Part shown: piece by piece, positions 8,875 to 17,173 of the stretch
Numbering within the stretch: position 1 is the first letter of the stretch
Layout of the letters: every line of letters begins with the position of its first letter
Assembly: GCA_028818755.1 (NCBI GenBank)
Contig: JAPPNF010000169.1
Location: 27,373 to 91,372, forward strand
Length of the DNA: 64,000 nucleotides
Reading direction: 5' to 3'
Source of the DNA: Deltaproteobacteria bacterium
Lineage (GTDB): Bacteria; Desulfobacterota; Binatia; UBA9968; JAJDTQ01
The notes under the pieces: generated by a model
Told to the model about the DNA's origin: nothing
Database searches by the model: none
The model's input: only the letters and a program-made list of their open reading frames with translations
Position numbers and translations under genes: made by a program

Positions 8875-9771
8875 GTGTGGCAAGTACCCGAGCCGCTTTC
8901 CACCCGTGACGTCCGCGTGGACGATGACACGGTCATCGTCCTGCGGCGTCACGGGAATCCGGCCGGCCCGCGGCTGGTTCTGAGCCACGGCAACGGTCTC
9001 GCCGTCGATCTCTACTATCCTTTCTGGTCGCTGCTGGCCGACGATTTCGACTTGGTCGTCTTCGACTTGCGAAACCACGGTTGGAATCCGGTCGGCAGGC
9101 CGGAGAGTCACAACGTGGCAAGATTCGTCCGCGACCACGACCTGATTCTCCAGGCCATCGACCACCATTTTGGAAGCAAACCGAAGATCGGGGTCTTCCA
9201 TTCCGTCTCGGCCCTCGCCTCGCTCCTGTCGGCCAACCTGGGAAGCGAGTTCGCGGCGCGCGTGCTGTTCGATCCGCCCGTATGCAAGCGCGGGCTCGGC
9301 TACGAGGCATTCGATGCCGCCGCCGAGCGCGTCTCGGCCATGGCCCGCCGCCGCGCGCCCCGGTTCGAGAGCATCCAGCAGTTCGCGGAGGTTCTGCCCT
9401 ACCTGCCAATCTATCAACGGGCCGTTCCCGGCGTGTTCGACCTCGTCGCGAGGACGACGCTGCGCGAAACCACCGACGGGGACGGTTACGAGCTCCGCTG
9501 TCCGCGGGACTACGAAGCCCAGATCATCCAATACGCCGCCCCGTTTGCGGTCATGGTGGAGCTGGAGAAGCTCCGCAGCCCGACCAAGGTCATCGGCGCC
9601 GACCCTACCTTGCCCTTTTCCTACCTGCCGACGCTGGACCTGAGCCATATCCTGACCGTAGACTACGACTTCGTGCCTGAAACGACACACTTCCTGCAGC
9701 TCGAAGAACCGGAGAGTTGTGTGGCAATCATGCGTGAGTTCCTGGATCGGCAGGGGCTCTTGAGTTCGTGA
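8875..9771 (+). CDS. Alpha/beta-fold hydrolase, possible PKS off-loading thioesterase
   Basis: 298 residues starting at GTG 8875, 16 bases after the ACP stop. The fold is recognisable from the oxyanion segment LSHGNGL, the strand DLVVFDLRNHG and the nucleophile elbow FHSVSA (Ser, although the usual G-x-S-x-G glycines are replaced). A C-terminal TTHFLQ carries the likely catalytic His. No signal peptide is seen, so it is cytoplasmic. Neighbourhood suggests hydrolytic release or editing of the polyketide or of the discrete ACP's cargo, as stand-alone thioesterases do. Substrate cannot be told from sequence; an esterase or epoxide hydrolase-like role is the alternative. Confidence 0.8.
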   Translation: MWQVPEPLSTRDVRVDDDTVIVLRRHGNPAGPRLVLSHGNGLAVDLYYPFWSLLADDFDLVVFDLRNHGWNPVGRPESHNVARFVRDHDLILQAIDHHFGSKPKIGVFHSVSALASLLSANLGSEFAARVLFDPPVCKRGLGYEAFDAAAERVSAMARRRAPRFESIQQFAEVLPYLPIYQRAVPGVFDLVARTTLRETTDGDGYELRCPRDYEAQIIQYAAPFAVMVELEKLRSPTKVIGADPTLPFSYLPTLDLSHILTVDYDFVPETTHFLQLEEPESCVAIMREFLDRQGLLSS

Positions 9772-9794
9772 CTTCCAGCCCGGGTTGAACGCTC

Positions 9795-10400
9795 ATGGCG
9801 ATGCGAAATCAGTTGGAGATACCCATGGTGGTGGAGGAGACCGGACGGGGCGAGCGCGCCTACGACCTCTACTCCCGCATGCTGCGCGACCGCATCGTGT
9901 TTCTGGTGGGAGAGATCGACGACCCGGCGGCCAATGCCATCGCGGCTCAGCTTCTCTACCTTGAATCCGAGGATCCCGAACAGGACATCTATCTCTACAT
10001 CAACTCGCCGGGCGGGTTGGTCACCGCGGGTCTGGCCATCTACGACACCATGCAATACATCCAGGCGGCCGTGTCCACGGTGTGCATCGGCGAGGCCGCG
10101 AGCATGGGAGCGCTGCTGCTGGCCGCCGGCCAGCAGGGGAAGCGGTTCGCGCTACCTCACGCCCGGGTCATGATCCACCAGCCCCTGGGGGGCTACCGGG
10201 GCTCGGCGGCTGACATCGACATCCACGCCAGGGAGATCCTCCGGGTGCGCGAGGAGGTCAACGGCATCCTGGTCAAGCACACCGGGCAGACCCTCGAGAC
10301 CATCGAACGGGACACCGAGCGTGACCGCTACATGACCGCGTCCATGGCCCTCGACTACCGCATCATCGACAAGATCCTGGAGAAGCGGGAAGCGGACTAG
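9795..10400 (+). CDS. clpP: ATP-dependent Clp protease proteolytic subunit
   Basis: 201 residues, full length for ClpP. The catalytic triad is visible: Ser in GEAASMGA, His in MIHQPLGG, Asp in [10 protein letters not shown]. The N-terminal axial-loop region ([16 protein letters not shown]) is canonical, so an active peptidase is expected. ClpP forms a double heptamer that degrades proteins fed by ClpX or ClpA. Neither tig nor clpX, its usual operon partners, is next to it; instead it lies 23 bases after the PKS-linked hydrolase on the same strand. It could be the housekeeping copy placed here by chance, or a second, drug-tolerant copy protecting a producer. The ribosome binding site is weak (GGGTTGAAC upstream). 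Confidence 0.93.
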   Translation: MAMRNQLEIPMVVEETGRGERAYDLYSRMLRDRIVFLVGEIDDPAANAIAAQLLYLESEDPEQDIYLYINSPGGLVTAGLAIYDTMQYIQAAVSTVCIGEAASMGALLLAAGQQGKRFALPHARVMIHQPLGGYRGSAADIDIHAREILRVREEVNGILVKHTGQTLETIERDTERDRYMTASMALDYRIIDKILEKREAD

Positions 10401-10411
10401 CCAGCCGTGGC

Positions 10412-10528
10412 GCCCTCACCCCGACCCTCTCCCAGAGGGAGAGGGGGTCGTTCGCTCTCCCTGCGGGAGAGAAGGGGTGGCTAGCCCCTCTCCCTCTGGG
10501 AGAGGGTGGCCGAAGGCCGGGTGAGGGC
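10412..10528. repeat. Large imperfect palindrome (REP-like) between convergent genes
   Basis: The left part GCCCTCACCC...CTCTCCCAGAGGGAGAGG and the right part CCTCTCCCTCTGGGAGAGG...GGGTGAGGGC are inverted copies separated by about 40 bases that hold a further small CTCTCCC/GGGAGAG hairpin. It fills the space between clpP and the convergent oxidoreductase gene and could end transcription from both sides. This type of repetitive extragenic palindrome is common in high-GC bacteria. Confidence 0.75.
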
Positions 10529-10536
10529 CGGAGTTC

Positions 10537-11646
10537 TCAGCCGAAGCGCGCGGGCGAGAAGTTCGGATCCGCGTCCGCCCCGAAAAGCAACCGGGCAGCC
10601 AGGGAACCCACCGCCGCGCTGGTGGTGACGCCGTGCCCGCCGAGTCCGGCGACCCAGAAGAAGCCCTCGACCCGGGGATCCCACCCGATCACGAAGCGGT
10701 TGTCATCGGTGAATGTCCGCAGCCCGGCCCAGGAGCGGCCGATGGGAACGTCGGGGAAGTTGGGGTAGGCCGCGGCCAGCCTCTCCGCCAGCAGCTCGAG
10801 CGCCTCGGGTCGCGTCGGCGGGTCGCAGGGCGGCAACTCGTCCTCGTCCATTGCGCACAACATCAACCCGCCCGAGCTGGGCTGGAAGTAGACTTCGTCG
10901 GAAACGTTGAGGACGAAGGGCCAGTCCGGCTTGACCCAGTCCAGCGGCGGCGTCACGAACAGGTGGCGCCGGCGCGGATGGAAGGCGATGGGCACGGCGC
11001 CGGCCATGATGCCCACCGGTCCGGCCCAGGGCCCCGCGGCGTTGACGACCACGTCGGCGTCGAAGAATCCCCGGGTGGTGGCGACGCCCTGAACGCGTCC
11101 GTCGCGCACCTGCACTTCCTCCACCGTCGCGTCGTACCGGATCACCGCGCCCGCGCTCTGGGCCGTCTTCAGGTAGCCCGAGAGCAGCGCGTTGATGTCG
11201 ATGACGCCGTCTGACGCGCACCACACGGCCCCGTCCACGTCGGCGTCCTCGATGAGCGGCATGGCGGCCCGGGTCTTCTCCGGGGACCAGCATTCCACAT
11301 CGAGGCCCCGCCCGCGCGCCAGCTCCGCGTCCTTGCGCAGGGCGTCCCACTGCTCGCCGCGCCCGAGGATCATGCAGCCGATGGCATCGTACGAAACCGG
11401 CACGGGCCAGCCGGGCGGGGGATTGCGGATGAACTCCGCCGATTCGGCGGCCAGGTCCGCCACCGAGGGTTCGCTCAGGACCTGCCGTATGAAACCCGCG
11501 TTCCGTCCCGAGGAGTGGAACCCGGCCACCGCTTCCTGCTCGACGATCACCATTTGGCGCGCGCCCTGGAGGGCCAGGTGGCAGGCGGTGGTGGCGCCGG
11601 CGAACCCGGCGCCAATGATGACGTATCGCGCCTCTTCGGGTTGCAT
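10537..11646 (-). CDS. FAD-dependent oxidoreductase of the DAO (D-amino acid/glycine oxidase) family
   Basis: 369 residues. The N-terminal dinucleotide-binding motif IIGAGFAGATTA, the E at the end of the second strand (IVEQE) and the HSSGRNAGF segment that contacts flavin are typical of the DAO superfamily; a C-terminal WVAGLGGHGVTTS closes the FAD site. Expected to oxidise a secondary or primary amine of an amino acid to an imine with O2 or a quinone as acceptor. It starts 6 bases after the threonine aldolase, in an operon with a RodZ-like gene. Joint work on glycine or a beta-hydroxy amino acid is plausible, but substrate is unknown. Confidence 0.85.
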   Translation of the reverse strand: MQPEEARYVIIGAGFAGATTACHLALQGARQMVIVEQEAVAGFHSSGRNAGFIRQVLSEPSVADLAAESAEFIRNPPPGWPVPVSYDAIGCMILGRGEQWDALRKDAELARGRGLDVECWSPEKTRAAMPLIEDADVDGAVWCASDGVIDINALLSGYLKTAQSAGAVIRYDATVEEVQVRDGRVQGVATTRGFFDADVVVNAAGPWAGPVGIMAGAVPIAFHPRRRHLFVTPPLDWVKPDWPFVLNVSDEVYFQPSSGGLMLCAMDEDELPPCDPPTRPEALELLAERLAAAYPNFPDVPIGRSWAGLRTFTDDNRFVIGWDPRVEGFFWVAGLGGHGVTTSAAVGSLAARLLFGADADPNFSPARFG

Positions 11647-11652
11647 GTCAGC

Positions 11653-12687
11653 TTAGTCCCCGGACGCCACCAGCACCTCGCGAATACGCCTTATTGCGTC
11701 GTGGATGTCCGAATCCGAAATCTGGAGATGGGTGACCGAGCGGATCCAGCCTCCGCCTACGTGGTTCACGAGCACGCCCTTGTCGCGCAGTCGCGCCACC
11801 ACGTCTCCCCCGTTGGCGACCCGCCAGTAGACCATGTTCGTGGGCGGGTCGGGGATGTCGACGTCTAACGGACGCCCGTCATGGACGAGCTCTTTCAGTC
11901 CTTCGGCCAGCGCCGCGGCGCGCCGGTGGTCCTCCAACAGGCGTCCGCGATGCTGGCGCACGCCGTAGAGCGCCGCCGCGGCCAGGAATCCCGCCTGGCG
12001 CATGCCGCCGCCGAGCCGCTTGCGGATCTTGCGCGCGCGCCCGACGTCCTCCCGGCTGCCGGCCAGGGCGGAGCCCACGGGCGCCCCCAGGCCCTTGGAA
12101 AAGCAGACCGACACCGTGTCGAACCCGGCGGAGAGCTCGCGTTCCGAGTGGCCGGTGGCCACCGCCGCGTTCCACAGCCTGGCGCCGTCGCAATGCGCCT
12201 TGAGCCCGAGGCCGTGGGCCGTGTTGACGATCCGTTCCGTCTCCTGCCGCGGCAGCGCCCGGCCCCGGCCGCGGTTGTGGGTGTTCTCCACCAGGATGAG
12301 GGTGGACGCCGATTCGTGCAGTCCGTCGGGCCGGAACCTGCCCTTGATGGCTTCATCGGAAAGGCTCTCGCTGAACGGGATGAGGTCGAACTGCACCCCC
12401 GAAAGCGCGGCCCCGGCGCCCGCTTCGTAAGCGAAGGTGTGCGATCCCTCCTCGCACAGCACCGAGTCTCCGGGCCTGGTGTGGAGCAGAATCGCGATCT
12501 GGTTCGCCATGGAGCCGGAAGGAGTGAACACGGCGGCCTCTTGGCCCAGCAGCGCCGCCACTTCTTCCTCGAGCCGGTTGAGACTGGGGTCTTCGCCGTA
12601 AACGTCGTCACCCACCTCGGCCGCCGTCATCGCGCGGAGCATCTCCGGCGTGGGCGTGGTCACGGTGTCGGAACGCAGGTCGATCAT
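11653..12687 (-). CDS. ltaE: Low-specificity L-threonine aldolase
   Basis: 344 residues, the normal length of this fold-type I PLP enzyme. It opens with the family signature IDLRSDTVT and carries GDDVYGEDP, the substrate-pocket [15 protein letters not shown] with the PLP-ring Asp, and the Schiff-base Lys in [10 protein letters not shown]. It cleaves L-threonine or L-allo-threonine to glycine and acetaldehyde. It is 9 bases after the RodZ-like gene and 6 before a DAO-type oxidase that could use glycine or related amino acids. Confidence 0.92.
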   Translation of the reverse strand: MIDLRSDTVTTPTPEMLRAMTAAEVGDDVYGEDPSLNRLEEEVAALLGQEAAVFTPSGSMANQIAILLHTRPGDSVLCEEGSHTFAYEAGAGAALSGVQFDLIPFSESLSDEAIKGRFRPDGLHESASTLILVENTHNRGRGRALPRQETERIVNTAHGLGLKAHCDGARLWNAAVATGHSERELSAGFDTVSVCFSKGLGAPVGSALAGSREDVGRARKIRKRLGGGMRQAGFLAAAALYGVRQHRGRLLEDHRRAAALAEGLKELVHDGRPLDVDIPDPPTNMVYWRVANGGDVVARLRDKGVLVNHVGGGWIRSVTHLQISDSDIHDAIRRIREVLVASGD

Positions 12688-12696
12688 GTTTCTTGT

Positions 12697-13908
12697 CTAT
12701 TCGTCGGGGGGGAACTTGCGGCCGCGCACTACCTCTCCGGATCTGCCGACCGGGGGAAGCGCTTCTCCGTTCAACGTGAGACGCACTCCTCCGGCGTTGC
12801 CGAAAGTGATGACGAAATGGGTTTGCGCGGACAGCGTCCTGGATTCTCCGGGGCCCAGCAGCAGGTCCTGGAACGGCTCGCCGTCGACCCAGATCCTCAT
12901 CCAGGACTTCTGCTCGGCGGCGATCGTAAGGGTATGGTTCGCCGGCGTTCCGGCGGCAGCGGTATCCGGAGGCGTCGACAACGCGGCTACCTCGGGTGCC
13001 GCCGCCGGGTCGGGGCCTTGGGCGGTCTGTGTGCCGCTGTCCGGTCCCTGTTGCTGCTGCGGCTCGGCGGTGCTCGTGGTCCGGTCCGTGGTGTCCTCGC
13101 CTTGCGATGCCGTGAACTCCTGGGCCGGCGGTGACGCCGGCGCGTCGGGTGCGGGTGGCGACACGGCAGCGACCTGGTCGGTCTGTGGCGCGGGAGTGTC
13201 CTCCGTGGCCGACGGCGCCGGCTCTCCCCCGGCGGTCGACGGTACGGTGACGTCTTGCGCGGCAGGTGACGCGGCAACGTCCGGCTGGGCCGGTGGCGGC
13301 TGCTGTAACGCGGCTACGGGTTCAAGCGCCGGAGCCGGAGCGGGTTCGGGCGGAGAGGCCGGCGGTTTTGCCACCAGCCGGGGTTTCGATGGATCCGTTT
13401 CGGTGGCTTCCGGTTGCAGGACGGAGCTTTGGGCATCGTCGGTCCGGGGCGGGGGGACGGGGATCGGCGGCGTCCCCGGTGCAGGCGTTTCCGGTGGTGC
13501 GGGCGCGGATTTCACCAGGAGCCGCTCCACCGGTCCGCCGATGACGCCGATGAACGGCGGGTCGTAGAGATAGACGCCGATCACCGCGCCCAGCAACAAG
13601 GCCAGCGTGACCATGGCGGTGGCTTTCCACGACCGGGGCTGCCTTACGGGGATGACGGCCGCGGGCTCCGGCTGCCGGTTCTCGCGAACGAACTGGGCCG
13701 CGAGCGTCTCCACCTCGACCTCCAGGAACGAGGCATAGGTGCGGAGGAAATGGACCATGTACAGACGGTCCGAAACAAGACGCCCGTCGCCGCCGCCCTC
13801 GAGGATCTCGAGGTAGTAGCGTGGAATGCGGGTCGCCTCCTCCACCTGCGTGAGGGTCAGGCCCTTTTGCTCCCGCGCTTCCCGAATATAGTCGGCAGTG
13901 CCACTCAC
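12697..13908 (-). CDS. RodZ-like helix-turn-helix membrane protein
   Basis: 403 residues from GTG 13908. Residues about 1-75 form the HTH_25 domain (YIREAREQKGLTLTQVEEAT); a single membrane helix lies near 113-131 (MVTLALLLGAVIGVYLY). A long Pro/Ala/Thr-rich, disordered linker (about 135-310) is followed by a compact C-terminal DUF4115 beta domain (about 315-403). This order is that of RodZ, which links MreB filaments to the elongation machinery and sets rod shape. No mre genes are nearby. The following genes (ltaE, oxidase) are only co-transcribed and functionally unrelated as far as can be told. The low-complexity linker is rich in direct repeats of GCC/CCG-type codons. Confidence 0.85.
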   Translation of the reverse strand: MSGTADYIREAREQKGLTLTQVEEATRIPRYYLEILEGGGDGRLVSDRLYMVHFLRTYASFLEVEVETLAAQFVRENRQPEPAAVIPVRQPRSWKATAMVTLALLLGAVIGVYLYDPPFIGVIGGPVERLLVKSAPAPPETPAPGTPPIPVPPPRTDDAQSSVLQPEATETDPSKPRLVAKPPASPPEPAPAPALEPVAALQQPPPAQPDVAASPAAQDVTVPSTAGGEPAPSATEDTPAPQTDQVAAVSPPAPDAPASPPAQEFTASQGEDTTDRTTSTAEPQQQQGPDSGTQTAQGPDPAAAPEVAALSTPPDTAAAGTPANHTLTIAAEQKSWMRIWVDGEPFQDLLLGPGESRTLSAQTHFVITFGNAGGVRLTLNGEALPPVGRSGEVVRGRKFPPDE

Positions 13909-13954
13909 GGCTCTCGGGATAACCTCCGCGTATACGGATTTTCGGATCCGGCCA

Positions 13955-14944
13955 CTAGTTCACGGACTGGAATACCGGCCCGCCCGGGTAGAAGGCGGCG
14001 AAGCGGTCGTTCAGAATCGGGTTGTACAGGAGCTGCCGGAGCTTGCGCCCCTTGAGGGGACCCTCCACCGCTTCTCCGCGCAGCCACGACCACAGGCTTC
14101 CCGTCTCCTTGTCGCGCAACAGCACGTTGCCCTGCGCATCCTTGCGCTCCGACTTCGCGAAGGTCAGGACGCGGTCGTCGAGTTCCCGGCGCCACGCCGT
14201 ACCCGTGGAGTCGCCGGGCGAGTAGTACACCACGATCTTGGCGCCGTTGAACTCGTCGTTGACCACGTTCTGCCGTTCGAGCGCCTTGTAGGGGTAGAGC
14301 TTGCCCTTGAACTTGACCACCACGGCCAGCCCGAGGGGCTCGCTGTCGTACGGGCCTACGTAGGTTCCCATGAAACCGCCGCGGCGGTAACCCGGCAGGA
14401 CCAGGGTATCGGGATAGCTCTTCTTCCAGTTGGCCCAGCTCGTCACGGTCGACGGCATGAACTCCAGCCGCTCTCCCTTTAGCGGGCCGTGGGCCGCCTC
14501 GCCGGTCACGTGGACCCAGAGCGAATCCGTTTCCCGGTCGTACATGACGAACGATTGCTCGTAGAGGATTCCCGCGTGCCCGAAGCTCAACACCCTGTCG
14601 TCGAGTTTGCGTCTATACACGATAGACGTCTGGCACAGCGGTCACCAGGAGACGGCGATGGGCACCCCTCCGATGGTGTCGTTGCCGAGCTCGTGGACGC
14701 CCATGATGGTGATGGGATACGCCTTGGCTTCGCCCTTGTGGGCCACGCCGATGATCACGTCCCGGTCGAAGATGAACTGCTGCTTTTCCGCTTCCGCGGC
14801 GCTCAGCATCCTGGGGTCGTCGAAGACCGGGAACGCGTCCCGCGGCACCGCCTGCCAGCCGAAGGGGGGCGCCGCCGCCGTCGCGGCCGTGACCGCCGCC
14901 AGCGCGGCCGCGGCCAGCAAGGCCGTCAATGATTTTCGGATCAT
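13955..14944 (-). CDS. DUF3179 secreted protein with in-frame UGA at the CPLC cysteine: putative selenoprotein
   Basis: Read through one TGA (14644-14642) the frame gives 329 residues. The start at ATG 14944 has GAGGTG 6 bases upstream and a signal peptide (residues 1-25, Ala-rich). The TGA is codon 101 and falls at the first Cys of the DUF3179 family motif: IAVSW-U-PLCQT against the usual VAVTYCPLCGT, leaving a UxxC redox pair (Sec101, Cys104). The frame is identical before and after the TGA, and both sides match the same family. A perfect 7-bp hairpin starts 13 bases after the TGA. The C-terminal half looks like a second copy of the same unit (LDDRV...DRETDSLW against LDDRV...DKETGSLW) with Ser and Asp in place of Sec and Cys. 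The function of DUF3179 is unknown; a periplasmic thiol/selenol redox role is inferred. The alternative is a pseudogene or sequencing error (TGC/TGT to TGA). Confidence 0.72.
14610..14628 (-). promoter_or_regulatory. Candidate bacterial SECIS hairpin
   Basis: On the coding (minus) strand, CGTCTAT-CGTGT-ATAGACG forms a perfect 7-bp stem with a 5-base loop inside the DUF3179 coding sequence. The loop starts 20 bases after the TGA, within the 16-37 base window described for bacterial SECIS elements, and has a G among its first two bases, as the consensus requires. SelB would bind such an element to decode the UGA as selenocysteine. Confidence 0.6.
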
Positions 14945-15039
14945 GGGTTCACCTCGTTTCCTGTCCTGTCGTCCCTCAACGATAACCGGTCGTCCTGTCT
15001 CCATTATTAACGATTACCGCGCCGGAGGCCACAGGCGGC

Positions 15040-15771
15040 TCACTTGCGGTGGAAGCCGAGGACCTCTCCGGTGATGTAGTCGCTGTCGCTGCACGCGAAG
15101 AAGACGAACGCCGGCGCTACCGTCTCGGCGGGGGCCGGAGCGGGCCGGGGGTCGGGAATCCCCTCGCGCTCACGGAAGTCGGCGATGGCGTCGGTCATGC
15201 GCGTGTCCGCGATGGGCGAGATGCAGTTGACCTGGATGTTGTGGGCCTTCATCTCGTTGGCGACGTTGAAGGTGAGGGTGATGATGGCGCCCTTGGCGGC
15301 GGCATAGTCCGACACCCCGTTGGACGGCCGCAACGCCGCCGGGCCGGTGAGGTTGATGATCTTGCCCGATCGTTGCCGCTTCATGATCGGGAGCACTGCC
15401 TGCATGCCGTTGAAGGTGCCCTTGAGATGAACCCGGATGGTGTCGTCCCACTGCTCCTCGGTGATGTCCTCGAACCGTCTGAGCGTGAGGACTCCCGCGT
15501 TGTTGACGAGAACGTCGACGCGGCCCCAGCGTTCCTCGACTTCCCGCACAAGGCCCTCCACCTCCGCCCGCCGGCCGACGTCCACCAGCCGCGCGATGCT
15601 CTCGGCGCCCATGCCCGAGAGATCGTTCTGGACCGAATCGAGAGCCGCCTGGTCGCGCACTCCCGTGATGGCCAGAACCGCGCCCTCCCGGGCGAAAGCC
15701 AGCGCCACCGCCCGGCCGATGCCGCGGCTGGCGCCGGTGATGATGGCGACGCGCCCTTCAAGCCTACCCAT
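15040..15771 (-). CDS. Short-chain dehydrogenase/reductase (FabG-like), altered active site
   Basis: 243 residues with the classical SDR layout: NAD(P) motif TGASRGIG near residue 13, NNAG structural motif, and YAAAK with catalytic Tyr and Lys. Aligned without gaps to FabG, the catalytic Ser position (IITIGS in E. coli) reads IINLTG, so the Ser is Gly, with a Thr just before it. Activity may be reduced or use the Thr. The start overlaps the end of the aminotransferase gene by 8 bases, so the two are translated together. Substrate unknown; the partner suggests an amino or keto acid derivative. Confidence 0.85.
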   Translation of the reverse strand: MGRLEGRVAIITGASRGIGRAVALAFAREGAVLAITGVRDQAALDSVQNDLSGMGAESIARLVDVGRRAEVEGLVREVEERWGRVDVLVNNAGVLTLRRFEDITEEQWDDTIRVHLKGTFNGMQAVLPIMKRQRSGKIINLTGPAALRPSNGVSDYAAAKGAIITLTFNVANEMKAHNIQVNCISPIADTRMTDAIADFREREGIPDPRPAPAPAETVAPAFVFFACSDSDYITGEVLGFHRK

Positions 15772-17134
15772 GGGCCTGCCCTTTCTCGGCCAGCTCGTTC
15801 ACCGTCTCCGCCAGCCTCCGGCACAGCTCCGGCAGGTCGGCGCTGTCGACGCTGCAGAACGCGATCCGAAGCCCGTTCATGTTGTCGCCGTCGAACGGCA
15901 CGGTGCCGATGCCGTGCTCGTCGAGCAGGTGGTTGGCGACGTCCGTCGCGCGCAGCCCCGACTCCGGCCGCAGGGTGACGAAGCAGAAGAAGCCGCCCTG
16001 GAACGGCTCCACGGTGAGGAGGTCGGTCTCCATCGTTCCCAGCTCTTCCTTCAGGGTCTGGTAGCGTTCCTTCAGGAGCTCGAAGGTCCGCTGCCGCTCC
16101 ACCACCAGCCGCTCCATTTGCTCCATGGCTTTCGTGGCCACGGATTGGGTCACCGTCGAGTTGTTGGAGAAAAGGCCGCGGTTGACTCCGGCGAACTTGT
16201 TGTCGATCTCCGAGGCCAGGGTGTCGGCGTCGTCCCCGGACAGCCACTCGTCGGGACGCGCCAGGGTGATGGTGCCGGCGCGAGCGCCGTACCAGAGAAG
16301 CTCCTTGGTGACGCCGTCCAGCTTCACCGGCAGGAGGTTCGTCCGCGGCCGGCACAGGTAGAACAGCGACGACTGCATGGCGGCAGGGTCGTAGACGTAG
16401 CTCTCGTAGGCGTCATCGAACAGCACGACCAGACGCTTGTCGCTGCCCTCCGCGAGTCGGTCCAGCGCGTCCACCAGCCGGCGTCCGGCCGCGGCGGACG
16501 GGCAGAAGCCGGTGGGGTTGTTCGGGAAGTTGAGCAGCACCACCGCGTTGTCCTGCTCGAGCCACACCCGTTGGATGACCGAGACGAGCCCGGCGACGTT
16601 CAGGTCGCCGCCGTCGTACAGCGGGAAGTCGGTGATGCGGATGCCGAGGTTCCTTTCCAGGACGTGGTCGTAGTTCTCCCAGCGCCGGTCGGCCGTGATG
16701 AGGGAGCGGCCGGGGTCCACGAACATCCGCGCGGCGATGCTGATGGCGGCGGTGATGCCGGGGGTGAGGATCGGCGGATGCAGTTGCCGCTCGAGCCGTT
16801 CGTACTCATCGCCCGCCCGGGCCAGGACCCACTTCTTCCATGCCGAGCGGAACGCCGGCGTGCCGGTTTCCGGCGTGTACGGAAAGATCTCCTCGGTCTC
16901 CAGCCCGTTGAAGAAAGAGTGGATCAGGGGCGTGCAAAGCGTGATCTCGCGCTCCCCGCCCTCGGGGTACACGGCGCTTTCCGGCCCCCGGGCGGAGCCG
17001 ATGGTGGCGTTGATCCGGGCCTTGGCCTTGGCCTTGCCGGTCCAGTAAAGGATCCCCTGCGGGTTGTGGATGTTTTTCCCGTAGTCGGAGAAGAACGCCA
17101 TGGCGCCGGTACGGGTCAGTGCGGGAAAGTCCAT
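15764..17134 (-). CDS. PLP-dependent class I/II aminotransferase
   Basis: 456 residues. Fold-type I features are visible: the LLNFPNNPTGF segment, the FDDAYESYVY stretch with the Asp that contacts the PLP ring nitrogen followed by a Tyr, and the likely Schiff-base Lys in DGVTKELLWYG. The protein is longer than aspartate aminotransferase (about 400), with an extended N-terminus containing YTPETGTPAFRSAW. It is followed by an overlapping SDR gene, so a transamination/reduction pair acting on the same keto acid is plausible. Exact substrate cannot be read from sequence. Confidence 0.85.
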   Translation of the reverse strand: MDFPALTRTGAMAFFSDYGKNIHNPQGILYWTGKAKAKARINATIGSARGPESAVYPEGGEREITLCTPLIHSFFNGLETEEIFPYTPETGTPAFRSAWKKWVLARAGDEYERLERQLHPPILTPGITAAISIAARMFVDPGRSLITADRRWENYDHVLERNLGIRITDFPLYDGGDLNVAGLVSVIQRVWLEQDNAVVLLNFPNNPTGFCPSAAAGRRLVDALDRLAEGSDKRLVVLFDDAYESYVYDPAAMQSSLFYLCRPRTNLLPVKLDGVTKELLWYGARAGTITLARPDEWLSGDDADTLASEIDNKFAGVNRGLFSNNSTVTQSVATKAMEQMERLVVERQRTFELLKERYQTLKEELGTMETDLLTVEPFQGGFFCFVTLRPESGLRATDVANHLLDEHGIGTVPFDGDNMNGLRIAFCSVDSADLPELCRRLAETVNELAEKGQAHG

Positions 17135-17173
17135 CGGGTTCTCGATTCGTCTCGACGAGCCTGCCGGGTCCGC

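Noticed and set aside
10412..10528. Classical rho-independent terminator
   Set aside because: Strong hairpins are present but there is no T run. It fits a repetitive palindrome better, although it may still block transcription.
14618..14644. Two separate genes, with the second starting at GTG 14620
   Set aside because: The GTG has no ribosome binding site, both parts fall in one frame and together make a single DUF3179 protein, and the gap encodes the conserved PLC residues.
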